DNA of 16,832 bases from an uncultured Fastidiosipila sp. (lineage in GTDB: Bacteria; Bacillota; Clostridia; Saccharofermentanales; Fastidiosipilaceae): the NCBI GenBank assembly GCA_938014865.1, contig CALLQJ010000070.1, positions 1 through 16,832 of the forward strand, written 5' to 3'. The stretch's first letter is position 1, and every line of letters begins with the position of its first letter. The translations under genes were made by a program, and so were the position numbers. This document shows, in pieces, positions 5,080 to 12,094 of this stretch. The notes beneath the pieces are model-generated. The model was not told the DNA's origin and searched no databases. It saw nothing but the letters and a program-made list of their open reading frames with translations.

Positions 5080-6384
5080 TCAGCTCAGGAAGCCTTTGTA
5101 ATGCTTCATCATCATCTGAGATTCAAGCTGATTCACCAGGTCCGTGCAGACACCGACCATAATGATGACGGATGTACCGCCGAACCAAATCGCCTGAGTA
5201 TTCGTGATCGTTCCCACAATCATGGGGATCAGGGTAATGATAATCAGGAAAAAGGCGTCGAACCAATTCAGACGGCCCGCTGTCTTGCTGATAAACTCCG
5301 AAGTCGGACGGCCCGGCCGGATACCGGGAATATAGCCGCCGTTTTTCTGCAGATTATTGGCAATCTCAATCGGGTTAAACTGAATCATGGAATAGAAGAA
5401 CGTAAAGCCCAGAATCAGGAAAGCCATAATCACATAGTACAGGGGGTTGGCCCCGAGTGTCCGGAAGAACGTCACAACTTTTCCTTTGCTGTCATAAAAG
5501 AAGAAACTTATGATCAGCGAGGGCAGCTGCGAGATCGACGTCGCAAAAATAACCGGAAGCACGCCGGACTGGTTGACTTTAATCGGCAGATACGTACTCT
5601 GTCCGCCGTACTGCTTGCGTCCGACAACGCGTTTGGAATACTGAACCGGAATACGTCTTTCCGACAACTGGATAAAGACGACGAAGGTCAGAAGCGCCAG
5701 CGAAACGGCAATAAAGACAAGCAGCAAAAGCGTCGCCACAACAGGACCCCAATTACGATTGACATCCCAGCTTCTTACCGTAAGCCACAGCGAGCTGAGC
5801 ATTTGCGGCACACGTGAAACGATACCGACAAAAATCAGAATGGAGATGCCGTTGCCGACTCCCTTGTCATTGATCTGCTCACCGAGCCAGGTCACAAGCG
5901 CCGTACCGGCCGTAAAGCTGAAAATGACCACGATCGCATTGATCGCCGACGGAATCTGCGCCACCTGAGCGTCCCGGGTCGAATACCAGAACGCGAAGGA
6001 CTGAAGCAGAGCCAGGCCGATCATCGTATAGCGGGTAATCTTCTGAATCTTCTTGCGGCCCGTCTCGCCTTCTTTTGCCAGTTCTTCCAAGGCGGGAATC
6101 GCCACGGTCAGAAGCTGAATGATAATCGACGCATTAATATACGGCTGCACACCCAGCGAAAAGATCGAGACGGAGGTCAAAGCACCGCCCGAAATGATAT
6201 CCATCATCTGACCTAACTGACCGAAATTCCGGATCAGATTCGTAAAGGCGGCGCGGTCAATTCCCGGGACGGGAATATGCGCGCCGATCCGAAACAGAAT
6301 GATTATGAATAAGGTAAAAGACATGCGCTTGCGCAGTTCGGGTACCCGAAAAGCATTCTTCAAGGTTCCTACCATGCTCGCCAT
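5080..6384 (-). CDS. secY: Preprotein translocase subunit SecY
   Basis: SecY is the ten-helix membrane channel through which SecA- or ribosome-bound precursors cross or enter the cytoplasmic membrane, with SecE and SecG. The product is 434 residues. It starts MASMVGTLKNAFRVPELRKR, followed by the first membrane segment (FTLFIIILFRIGAHIPVPG), the lumenal plug region after residue 50, and nine more hydrophobic segments. The cytoplasmic loop before segment 9 carries RPGRPTSEF with the conserved arginine at about 356. Codon 1 follows GAGGAGGTATAATTC, and this binding site overlaps the rplO stop, leaving a 3-nt gap. It ends the tightly packed spc part; a terminator follows. Confidence 0.98.
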   Translation of the reverse strand: MASMVGTLKNAFRVPELRKRMSFTLFIIILFRIGAHIPVPGIDRAAFTNLIRNFGQLGQMMDIISGGALTSVSIFSLGVQPYINASIIIQLLTVAIPALEELAKEGETGRKKIQKITRYTMIGLALLQSFAFWYSTRDAQVAQIPSAINAIVVIFSFTAGTALVTWLGEQINDKGVGNGISILIFVGIVSRVPQMLSSLWLTVRSWDVNRNWGPVVATLLLLVFIAVSLALLTFVVFIQLSERRIPVQYSKRVVGRKQYGGQSTYLPIKVNQSGVLPVIFATSISQLPSLIISFFFYDSKGKVVTFFRTLGANPLYYVIMAFLILGFTFFYSMIQFNPIEIANNLQKNGGYIPGIRPGRPTSEFISKTAGRLNWFDAFFLIIITLIPMIVGTITNTQAIWFGGTSVIIMVGVCTDLVNQLESQMMMKHYKGFLS

Positions 6385-6387
6385 GAA

Positions 6388-6837
6388 TTATACCTCCTCA
6401 GCCCGGCCCCCGGCCTTTTCGATTGCTTCTTTAGCAGAAGCCGTAAACTTCGCGGCACGAACCGTCAGCTTTTTGTCAAGCTCACCGCCGCCGAGAATTT
6501 TAATCCCGTCATGCTTTCCGGTTACATTGGCCAGACCGCTCTCTTTAATCAGAGCGGCATCCACAACGGTGCCGTCTTCAAAATTCTGCAGACGCTTAAT
6601 CGGAACTTCGATATAGCGCTTGGCAAAACGGCTGTTATTGAAGCCGCGCTTGGGCAGACGGCGGAACAAAGGGGTCTGACCGCCTTCAAAGCCCCAGCGG
6701 ATGCTGCTTCCGGAACGAGATTTTTGTCCTTTATGTCCGCGTCCGGCCGTCTTGCCGCCGCCTGAACCGCGACCGCGGCCCTTGCGGAAAGCCTTCTTGC
6801 CGGAACCCGGATTTGCTTTTAATTCGTTAAGTTTCAT
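6388..6837 (-). CDS. rplO: 50S ribosomal protein L15
   Basis: L15 (uL15) is a late-assembly large-subunit protein with a long basic N-terminal extension into 23S rRNA. The product is 149 residues. It starts MKLNELKANPGSGKKAFRKG, runs through the Gly/Arg-rich GRGRGSGGGKTAGRGHKGQK, and has a globular C-terminal part ending AGGRAEEV. The start at 6837 is set by AAGGAG 8 nt upstream. A frame ten codons longer starts inside rpmD without a binding site and does not match family N-termini. The gap after rpmD is 16 nt. Confidence 0.97.
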   Translation of the reverse strand: MKLNELKANPGSGKKAFRKGRGRGSGGGKTAGRGHKGQKSRSGSSIRWGFEGGQTPLFRRLPKRGFNNSRFAKRYIEVPIKRLQNFEDGTVVDAALIKESGLANVTGKHDGIKILGGGELDKKLTVRAAKFTASAKEAIEKAGGRAEEV

Positions 6838-6853
6838 TCTCCGGTCTCCTTCC

Positions 6854-7033
6854 TCAGATCTCTTCACAGTCTACCAGATAATTTACCTGACGAACCATGC
6901 CTCGGACAGCAGGCGTATCTTCTCTCTCGACAGACTGGCCGACCTTCTTGAGACCTAAAGCTTCAACTGTTCTCTTATGTCTGAAGTAAGTACTGTTGGT
7001 ACTTCTTTTGAGTGTAATTTTTAACTTACCCAT
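6854..7033 (-). CDS. rpmD: 50S ribosomal protein L30
   Basis: L30 (uL30) is a small large-subunit protein. With the ATG at 7033 the product is 59 residues, the normal bacterial length, starting MGKLKITLKRSTNSTYFRHK and containing the conserved TVEALGLKKVGQSVEREDTP and RGMVRQVNYLV. The upstream context GGAAGGACAGGTGCGAC gives a moderate binding site. An alternative start seven codons earlier adds residues not seen in the family. It sits between rpsE (17-nt gap) and rplO, as usual. Confidence 0.96.
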   Translation of the reverse strand: MGKLKITLKRSTNSTYFRHKRTVEALGLKKVGQSVEREDTPAVRGMVRQVNYLVDCEEI

Positions 7034-7050
7034 GTCGCACCTGTCCTTCC

Positions 7051-7545
7051 TCAAAGAATCTCTTCCGGCTTCTTGCCGCGGATCTTTGCGACATCCTCAA
7101 CGGACTTCATCGCCCGGAGTCCTTCCATCGTCGCATTGACGACGTTATTCGGATTGTTGGACCCGAGAGACTTGGTTCGGACGTCCTTGACGCCGGCCAG
7201 CTCCATCACCGCACGCACCGGACCGCCGGCAATAACACCGGTACCGGGATTAGCGGGTTTCATCAGGACCTGACCTGCCCCGTAACGGCCGATATAGGTA
7301 TGGGGAATGGTCGTGCCGTCCAGCGGGATGGTAATCATATCCCGTTTGGCTGCTTCAATCCCTTTGCGGATCGCTTCGGGAATTTCAATAGATTTGCCGA
7401 CACCTTTGCCGACACGGCCTTTGCCGTCACCGACCACTACCAATGCGGCAAAACGGATATTGCGTCCGCCTTTAACGGTCTTGGAAACACGTCTGATATG
7501 AATGACACGCTCCATTAATTCTGATTTATTAGAATCGTTTTGCAT
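7051..7545 (-). CDS. rpsE: 30S ribosomal protein S5
   Basis: S5 (uS5) lies at the mRNA entry and contributes to decoding fidelity. Changes in its N-terminal loop give spectinomycin resistance. The product is 164 residues: a short acidic N-terminus, the double-stranded-RNA-binding-like domain (about 11-75, with RRVSKTVKGGRNIRFAALVV and GDGKGRVGKGVGK) and the C-terminal S5 fold (about 85-155, with GTGVIAGGPVRAVMELAGV). ATG follows GCGAGGAGGTAAGC. The gene follows rplR by 14 nt. Confidence 0.97.
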   Translation of the reverse strand: MQNDSNKSELMERVIHIRRVSKTVKGGRNIRFAALVVVGDGKGRVGKGVGKSIEIPEAIRKGIEAAKRDMITIPLDGTTIPHTYIGRYGAGQVLMKPANPGTGVIAGGPVRAVMELAGVKDVRTKSLGSNNPNNVVNATMEGLRAMKSVEDVAKIRGKKPEEIL

Positions 7546-7559
7546 GCTTACCTCCTCGC

Positions 7560-7928
7560 TTAAAACTTCAGGCCGGCATCTCTGGCGGCCTGAGCCAGAG
7601 CGGCGACGCGGCCGTGATAGATGTAGCCTCCGCGGTCAAAGACAACTTCTTCGATGTCCTGATCGAGTGCGCGTTCGGCAATCAATTTTCCTACTGCGGA
7701 AGCTGCTTCCGTATTGCCGCCGTTATCGTTTTGGCTCTTGATCTCAGGATCCAAGGTGGAGGCCTGGACGAGCGTATTTCCGTTTACATCATCAATCAGC
7801 TGGGCATAGATATGCTTGCTGCTGCGAAAAACACAAAGGCGCGGTCTTTCCGGCGTGCCGCTGATCTTATTGCGCACGCGGGCATGTCTGCGTTTGCGAA
7901 CTTCATTTCTGTTGACTTTCTTTATCAT
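7560..7928 (-). CDS. rplR: 50S ribosomal protein L18
   Basis: L18 (uL18) binds 5S rRNA and, with L5, anchors it in the central protuberance. The product is 122 residues, the usual length. It opens with a basic tail (MIKKVNRNEVRKRRHARVRN), continues ISGTPERPRLCVFRSSKHIY and ends VAALAQAARDAGLKF, all typical. The ATG has AAAGGAGG 10 nt upstream, and the gap to rplF is 16 nt. Confidence 0.97.
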   Translation of the reverse strand: MIKKVNRNEVRKRRHARVRNKISGTPERPRLCVFRSSKHIYAQLIDDVNGNTLVQASTLDPEIKSQNDNGGNTEAASAVGKLIAERALDQDIEEVVFDRGGYIYHGRVAALAQAARDAGLKF

Positions 7929-7944
7929 TTAAATCCTTCCTCCT

Positions 7945-8490
7945 TTAGGTCGCTTTAGCGCCTGTTTTACCTTCTTTGAGATGCAGGATCTCAGTATCGT
8001 ATTTGATCCCTTTGCCGTGATAGGCATCCGGGATACGGAAGGAACGGATTTTAGCTGCGGTTTCCCCGACAAGCTGTTTGTCGGCGCCTTTGACCGTGAT
8101 CTGGGTCTGGCTGGGTAATTCCAGAGTAATGCCTTCCGGAATCTCCATCTCAATCGGATGAGAATAGCCCAAATTCAATACGAGCTTATTGCCCTGCAAA
8201 GCGGCCCGGAAACCGATGCCGTTTATTTCTAAGTTTTTGGAAAACCCTTCGGTAAGACCGATAACCATATTATAAATCAATGAACGGTACAGCCCGTGCA
8301 GAGCTTTTGTACTTTTCTGTTCATCATCGGCGAACAATTCAACAACGCCGTCTTTCACCTGAACATCGATCCGCGGATCGACTTCCTGGCTCAGACTCTC
8401 ATTGCCTTTTGTAACCGTGACGACATGGTCGTCGACTTTTACATCAATGCCTGCCGGAATGGTGATCGGCTTTTTGCCAATTCGTGACAT
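7945..8490 (-). CDS. rplF: 50S ribosomal protein L6
   Basis: L6 (uL6) lies near the GTPase-associated centre of the large subunit. The product is 181 residues, two repeats of the same fold as expected. It starts MSRIGKKPITIPAGIDVKVD, has LHGLYRSLIYNMVIGLTEGF in the middle, and the C-terminal motif YHGKGIKYDTEILHLKEGK. ATG follows GCAGGAGGAATAATAA. The 67-nt gap to rpsH upstream is longer than the neighbouring gaps and holds a hairpin. Confidence 0.97.
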   Translation of the reverse strand: MSRIGKKPITIPAGIDVKVDDHVVTVTKGNESLSQEVDPRIDVQVKDGVVELFADDEQKSTKALHGLYRSLIYNMVIGLTEGFSKNLEINGIGFRAALQGNKLVLNLGYSHPIEMEIPEGITLELPSQTQITVKGADKQLVGETAAKIRSFRIPDAYHGKGIKYDTEILHLKEGKTGAKAT

Positions 8491-8518
8491 TTATTATTCC
8501 TCCTGCTCTTAAGATTAC

Positions 8519-8534
8519 GGATGCTTCGGCATCC
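8519..8534 (-). other. Intercistronic hairpin between rpsH and rplF
   Basis: GGATGC and GCATCC form a perfect 6-bp stem around a CGAA loop in RNA sense. Flanking CTCT and AGAG about ten bases out can extend it with internal loops. There is no T-run, so it is not a terminator. The rplF binding site lies just downstream, so the stem could influence rplF translation or mRNA processing. Confidence 0.45.
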
Positions 8535-8557
8535 CTTTCAGAGTGCTGTATCACCTT

Positions 8558-8953
8558 TTACCAAACGTAGGCGAGCACTTCTCCGCCGACCTTGTTCTGA
8601 CGGCAGCTTTTATCTGTCATAATGCCGCTCGATGTCGAAACAATCGCAATGCCGAGTCCGTCCAGGACACTGGGCATATCCGCGGCACTGCTGTAAATAC
8701 GCAGACCCGGTTTGGATATGCGTCTGATGCCGCCGATGGCCGGCTGCTCATTGACATACTTGAGCGTGATCCGGATCATATCCTCTACTTCACCGGGTAC
8801 GATCTCAAATCCTCTGATATAACCTTCTTCTTCGAGAATCTCGGCAATTCTTGCCTTCATCTTGGACGAAGGAATATCTACGGTATCATGTTTGGCTGCC
8901 GCCGCATTGCGGATACGGGTCAGCATATCAGCGATTTTATCTGTAGTTTGCAT
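8558..8953 (-). CDS. rpsH: 30S ribosomal protein S8
   Basis: S8 (uS8) binds helix 21 of 16S rRNA early in assembly and in E. coli represses the spc operon. The product is 131 residues: MQTTDKIADMLTRIRNAAAA, a middle GGIRRISKPGLRIYS, and the C-terminal signature STSSGIMTDKSCRQNKVGGE ending LAYVW. The signature resembles the usual SxGxMTDxxAR with cysteine in place of alanine. ATG follows CGGGAGGTTAAGAA, and the gap from rpsN is 16 nt. Confidence 0.97.
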   Translation of the reverse strand: MQTTDKIADMLTRIRNAAAAKHDTVDIPSSKMKARIAEILEEEGYIRGFEIVPGEVEDMIRITLKYVNEQPAIGGIRRISKPGLRIYSSAADMPSVLDGLGIAIVSTSSGIMTDKSCRQNKVGGEVLAYVW

Positions 8954-8969
8954 TTCTTAACCTCCCGTA

Positions 8970-9155
8970 TTACCAGCTGGACTTATGCACACCGGGAATT
9001 TCGCCTTTATAAGCGAGTTCACGGAAGCAAATGCGGCAGATGCCGAACTTGCGCATATAAGCACGCGGACGTCCGCAGAGCTTACAGCGGTTGTTGTGTC
9101 TGGTTGAATATTTAGGCTTCTTCTGAGCCTTAACAATTTTAGATTTTTTTGCCAT
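8970..9155 (-). CDS. rpsN: 30S ribosomal protein S14, type Z (zinc-binding)
   Basis: S14 (uS14) is a late-binding 30S head protein. At 61 residues it is the short zinc form, with cysteines 24, 27, 40 and 43 (CKLC and CRIC) around GRPRAYMRKFGI. The end, ELAYKGEIPGVHKSSW, is the family C-terminus. This type is typical of Gram-positive bacteria; Enterobacteria have a longer zinc-free form. ATG follows AAGGAGGAAAGACGTC, and rplE lies 14 nt upstream. Confidence 0.98.
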   Translation of the reverse strand: MAKKSKIVKAQKKPKYSTRHNNRCKLCGRPRAYMRKFGICRICFRELAYKGEIPGVHKSSW

Positions 9156-9169
9156 GACGTCTTTCCTCC

Positions 9170-9709
9170 TTATCTGCGGGCGAAGAGCATGCCTAATAAC
9201 TTCAGCAGCTCGCGCGCTTCTTCATCTGTCTCAGCCGTGGTAACGAACGCAATGTCCAGTCCGCGGATCTTATCGATGGAATCATAATCGATCTCCGGGA
9301 AGACCAGCTGCTCGCGCAGGCCGGTCGCGTAGTTCCCGCGCCCGTCAAATGAATTCGGAGACAGTCCTCTGAAGTCACGGACACGCGGAATGGCCACACT
9401 GATCAGACGATCGAGGAATTCATACATTCTGTCACCGCGCAAAGTTACCTTGCAGCCGACTTCCATGCCTGCACGCAGATGGAAATTCGCAATGGATTTC
9501 TTCGCTTTGGTGATGACTGCCTTCTGCCCGGTAATAACCGCCAGGTCATGGGCAGCATTCTCAACAGTCTTATTGGTTTCCCGCTCGCCGACGCCCATGT
9601 TCAAGACAATTTTCTCGAGCTTGGGAATCTGCATTACGGATTTATAGTTAAATTTCTCCTGCAGCGCAGGTGCAACTTCTTCAACGTATTTATCTCTTAA
9701 TCTTGCCAT
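9170..9709 (-). CDS. rplE: 50S ribosomal protein L5
   Basis: L5 (uL5) binds 5S rRNA in the central protuberance and touches P-site tRNA. Starting at 9709 the product is MARLRDKYVEEVAPALQEKF and 179 residues, the same length as the B. subtilis protein. It carries KIVLNMGVGERE, the loop RAGMEVGCKVTLRGDRMYEF, and DFRGLSPNSFDGRGNYATG. A GTG at 9724 that overlaps the rplX stop would add five residues. The ATG is preferred because of family length and a GAGGG 8 nt upstream, but both binding sites are weak compared with neighbours. Confidence 0.96.
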   Translation of the reverse strand: MARLRDKYVEEVAPALQEKFNYKSVMQIPKLEKIVLNMGVGERETNKTVENAAHDLAVITGQKAVITKAKKSIANFHLRAGMEVGCKVTLRGDRMYEFLDRLISVAIPRVRDFRGLSPNSFDGRGNYATGLREQLVFPEIDYDSIDKIRGLDIAFVTTAETDEEARELLKLLGMLFARR

Positions 9710-9720
9710 ATTACCCGCCC

Positions 9721-10059
9721 TCACTTGCTCTTGCCGATCACGCCGAGTTCCGTGCCGCTGTTTTTCGCATAGCGCACACGCTCGCCGTTTTCGTTGATCT
9801 TGACGCCGGTTTTAGTGGGAATACCCGTCTCCGGATCAACAAGCATAACGTTGGATGCATCGATCGGACCTTCTTCTTCAATAATGCCGCCCGGCTGATC
9901 CATCCTTCTGGGTTTAATATGTTTCGTTAAGATGTTCACGCCTTCCACCCAGACTTTATTGTGTTTGGAGTCTACGTGAAGCACCTTGCCGGTTTTGGCC
10001 CTGTCCTTGCCGGAGAGGACAATAACCGTATCATCTTTTTTTACATGTACTTTTCCCAT
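9721..10059 (-). CDS. rplX: 50S ribosomal protein L24
   Basis: L24 (uL24) is an assembly-initiating protein that binds the 5' domain of 23S rRNA and sits near the tunnel exit. The product is 112 residues, a little longer than the common 103. It opens with a KOW motif (KKDDTVIVLSGKDRAKTGKV), followed by VEGVNILTKHIKPRRMDQPG and GGIIEEEGPIDASNVMLVDP. ATG follows TAAGGAGAAGACTG, and rplN ends 11 nt upstream. Confidence 0.97.
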   Translation of the reverse strand: MGKVHVKKDDTVIVLSGKDRAKTGKVLHVDSKHNKVWVEGVNILTKHIKPRRMDQPGGIIEEEGPIDASNVMLVDPETGIPTKTGVKINENGERVRYAKNSGTELGVIGKSK

Positions 10060-10070
10060 CAGTCTTCTCC

Positions 10071-10439
10071 TTACAATACTTCAGGTGCCAGAGAAAGAAT
10101 TCTCATAAAGCCCTTTTCACGGAGCTCTCTGGCAATCGGCCCGAAAATACGTGTTCCGAGCGGATTTTTGTCTTCACGAATGATTACGCAGGCATTCTCA
10201 TCAAATCGGATGTAAGAACCGTCTTTGCGGCGGATGCCTTTCTTTGAACGAACGATCACAGCCCGGCAGATCTGGCCTTTTTTCACCATGCCCCCGGGTG
10301 CGGCTTCGTGGACCGAACACACAATGACGTCGCCAATATTCGCGGTTTTGCTCTGGGAGCCGCCGAGCACTTTGACACAGCGCAGTGAACGGGCACCGGA
10401 GTTGTCTGCAGACTGAAGTACGGATTCTACTTGTATCAT
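10071..10439 (-). CDS. rplN: 50S ribosomal protein L14
   Basis: L14 (uL14) forms intersubunit bridges and is the docking site of the silencing factor RsfS. From the ATG at 10439 the product is 122 residues, exactly the usual length, beginning MIQVESVLQSADNSGARSLR. It keeps KGQICRAVIVRSKKGIRRKD and IFGPIARELREKGFMRILSL. A GTG directly before the ATG could add one residue. AAAGGAG is 7 nt from the ATG but only 4 from the GTG, so the ATG is chosen. Confidence 0.97.
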   Translation of the reverse strand: MIQVESVLQSADNSGARSLRCVKVLGGSQSKTANIGDVIVCSVHEAAPGGMVKKGQICRAVIVRSKKGIRRKDGSYIRFDENACVIIREDKNPLGTRIFGPIARELREKGFMRILSLAPEVL

Positions 10440-10462
10440 CACTAATCTCCTTTCCGCTGACC

Positions 10463-10723
10463 TTACTTGGCTTTCTCCACGATATTAACGAGGCGCCAAT
10501 GCTTTTCCTTGCTGATCGGACGCGTTTCCATTACCCGGACACGGTCACCGACTCTGCACTCGTTGTTCTCGTCATGAGCCTTCAATTTGAAGGTCCTTTT
10601 AACATATTTCTTGTAAAGAGGATGCTTCATACGTTCGACAACGGCGACAACAATCGTCTTATCCATTTTGTCGGAAACAACCTCGCCAACTTGCGTCTTG
10701 CGAAGATTTCTCTCAACTGTCAT
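10463..10723 (-). CDS. rpsQ: 30S ribosomal protein S17
   Basis: S17 (uS17) is a primary 16S 5'-domain binder with an OB fold. The product is 86 residues: MTVERNLRKTQVGEVVSDKM, then the signature KTIVVAVVERMKHPLYKKYV and VGDRVRVMETRPISKEKHWR. ATG follows TAAGGAGGAAGCGAGAA. It lies 14 nt after rpmC and 23 nt before rplN in canonical order. Confidence 0.97.
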   Translation of the reverse strand: MTVERNLRKTQVGEVVSDKMDKTIVVAVVERMKHPLYKKYVKRTFKLKAHDENNECRVGDRVRVMETRPISKEKHWRLVNIVEKAK

Positions 10724-10737
10724 TTCTCGCTTCCTCC

Positions 10738-10944
10738 TTATTGCTTATTCTGAGCCTGAAGCTCACGCTCGCGCATGATTGTTTTTACCCGAGCGATTTC
10801 ACGTCTGACCGTACGCAGCCGGATCGGATTGTCCAGGCGGCGGGTCGCATGCTGAAAACGCAGCTTAAACAGCTCTTCTTTGAGGGAGACCAACTCCTGA
10901 TACAGGTCTTCATTCGTTTTTTCACGCAGTTCACTTGCCTTCAT
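10738..10944 (-). CDS. rpmC: 50S ribosomal protein L29
   Basis: L29 (uL29) is a two-helix protein at the tunnel exit next to L23, part of the docking site for SRP and trigger factor. The product is 68 residues: MKASELREKTNEDLYQELVS, the FKLRFQHATRRLDNPIRLRT helix turn, and RREIARVKTIMRERE. The ATG follows AAGGAGGAGACCGTAA, which lies inside rplP. The two genes overlap by 14 nt, so translation is probably coupled. Confidence 0.97.
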   Translation of the reverse strand: MKASELREKTNEDLYQELVSLKEELFKLRFQHATRRLDNPIRLRTVRREIARVKTIMRERELQAQNKQ

Positions 10945-11365
10945 TTACGGTCTCCTCCTTTTCTTTTGCTATTATTTTGGTCGTGACCGGCAGCTTATGG
11001 CTGGCCAGACGCAGCGCTTCGCGCGCTTCTGCTTCGGGAACACCCCCGATTTCGAACATGACACGGCCCGGTTTAACCACGGCTACCCAGTACTCCGGAG
11101 AACCTTTGCCGGATCCCATACGGGTCTCCGCCGGTTTCTGCGTGACGGGTTTGTCGGGGAAAATCTTGATCCAGACTTTGCCGCCCCGGCGCAGCTTACG
11201 GTTGATCGCCACACGGGCTGCTTCAATTTGATTGGATTTAATCCAGCAGGGCTCGGTGGCAACAAGACCGAAATCACCGTAGGTCACTTTATTGCCGCGG
11301 GTGGCTTTGCCCTTCATGCGCCCTCTGTGGACTCTTCTGTATTTCACACGTTTCGGCATTAACAT
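10931..11365 (-). CDS. rplP: 50S ribosomal protein L16
   Basis: L16 (uL16) contacts A-site tRNA near the peptidyl transferase centre and joins late in assembly. The product is 144 residues, as in B. subtilis: MLMPKRVKYRRVHRGRMKGK, the RGGKVWIKIFPDKPVTQKPA motif, and MGSGKGSPEYWVAVVKPGRV. The ATG at 11365 lies one base after the rpsC stop. GGAGG is 11 nt upstream, slightly far, while an internal ATG at codon 3 would be further still. The end of the gene overlaps rpmC. Confidence 0.97.
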   Translation of the reverse strand: MLMPKRVKYRRVHRGRMKGKATRGNKVTYGDFGLVATEPCWIKSNQIEAARVAINRKLRRGGKVWIKIFPDKPVTQKPAETRMGSGKGSPEYWVAVVKPGRVMFEIGGVPEAEAREALRLASHKLPVTTKIIAKEKEETVNEGK

Positions 11366-11366
11366 A

Positions 11367-12080
11367 TCAGTTCATACCTCCGTCTTCTCTTCTGCGACCG
11401 CGGCCCTGGCCCCGACCTCTTCTCCTGTCTTGTTCTTTGTCGGCGCCGGGCAGGACCTGTTCACCGAGATAAACCCAGACTTTGCAGCCGATGCGGCCGT
11501 AAGTGGTCTTGGCTTCGGCGAAGCCGTAGTCAATGTCAGCACGCAGCGTCTGCAGAGGAATCGTCCCCTCATGATAGTGCTCCGTACGGGCGATTTCCGC
11601 ACCGCCCAGACGGCCGCTGACCTGCGTTTTGATGCCTTTGGCGCCTTGTTTCATCGCGCGGCCGATGGATTGTTTCATCGCCCGGCGGAAAGAAATTCTG
11701 CGCTCAAGCTGAGAAGCGATGTTCTCGGCAATCAGCTGTGCATTGGTGTCCGGATTGCCGGCTTCATTTACGTTGATGAAAAAGTCACGGCCGAAACGCT
11801 TGCGCAGTTTCTTCTTGAGTTCCTCAATGCCGGAACCCTGACGGCCGATGATGATCCCCGGTTTCCCGGTATAGATCGTGATTGTCGTTTTGTCATCGCC
11901 TTTACGCTCGATATCAATCTTTGAAACACCGGCGCTGTAGCATTCCTGCTTCACGAAATCACGGATTTCTTTATCTTCAACAAGGTACTTGCTGAAATCT
12001 TTGTCGTCAGCGTACCACTTTGTGCTCCAGTCCTTGATAACACCTACGCGTAAACCATGCGGATTAACTTTCTGACCCAT
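11367..12080 (-). CDS. rpsC: 30S ribosomal protein S3 with Arg/Gly C-terminal tail
   Basis: S3 (uS3) forms part of the mRNA entry channel and helicase with S4 and S5. The start MGQKVNPHGLRVGVIKDWST at 12080 matches the family. A longer open frame to 12212 only reads through rplV in another frame. A KH domain spans about 38-106 with GRQG at 79-82, and the C-terminal domain runs to about 211 (GRIGCKVWVYLGEQVLPG). Residues 212-237 form a tail with eight arginines interleaved with glycines. The 237-residue product is about 20 longer than the common 218. The binding site AAGGGGGT is weaker than most here, and the gap after rplV is 14 nt. Confidence 0.97.
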   Translation of the reverse strand: MGQKVNPHGLRVGVIKDWSTKWYADDKDFSKYLVEDKEIRDFVKQECYSAGVSKIDIERKGDDKTTITIYTGKPGIIIGRQGSGIEELKKKLRKRFGRDFFINVNEAGNPDTNAQLIAENIASQLERRISFRRAMKQSIGRAMKQGAKGIKTQVSGRLGGAEIARTEHYHEGTIPLQTLRADIDYGFAEAKTTYGRIGCKVWVYLGEQVLPGADKEQDRRRGRGQGRGRRREDGGMN

Positions 12081-12094
12081 TGATCGTAACCCCC

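Noticed and set aside
4966..5817. Long open frame on the plus strand (283 codons) opposite adk and secY
   Set aside because: It is antisense to two certain genes, has no family resemblance and no ribosome binding site. It arises from codon bias of secY on the other strand. The same holds for long plus-strand frames at 11292-11924, 13125-13721 and 14603-15232.
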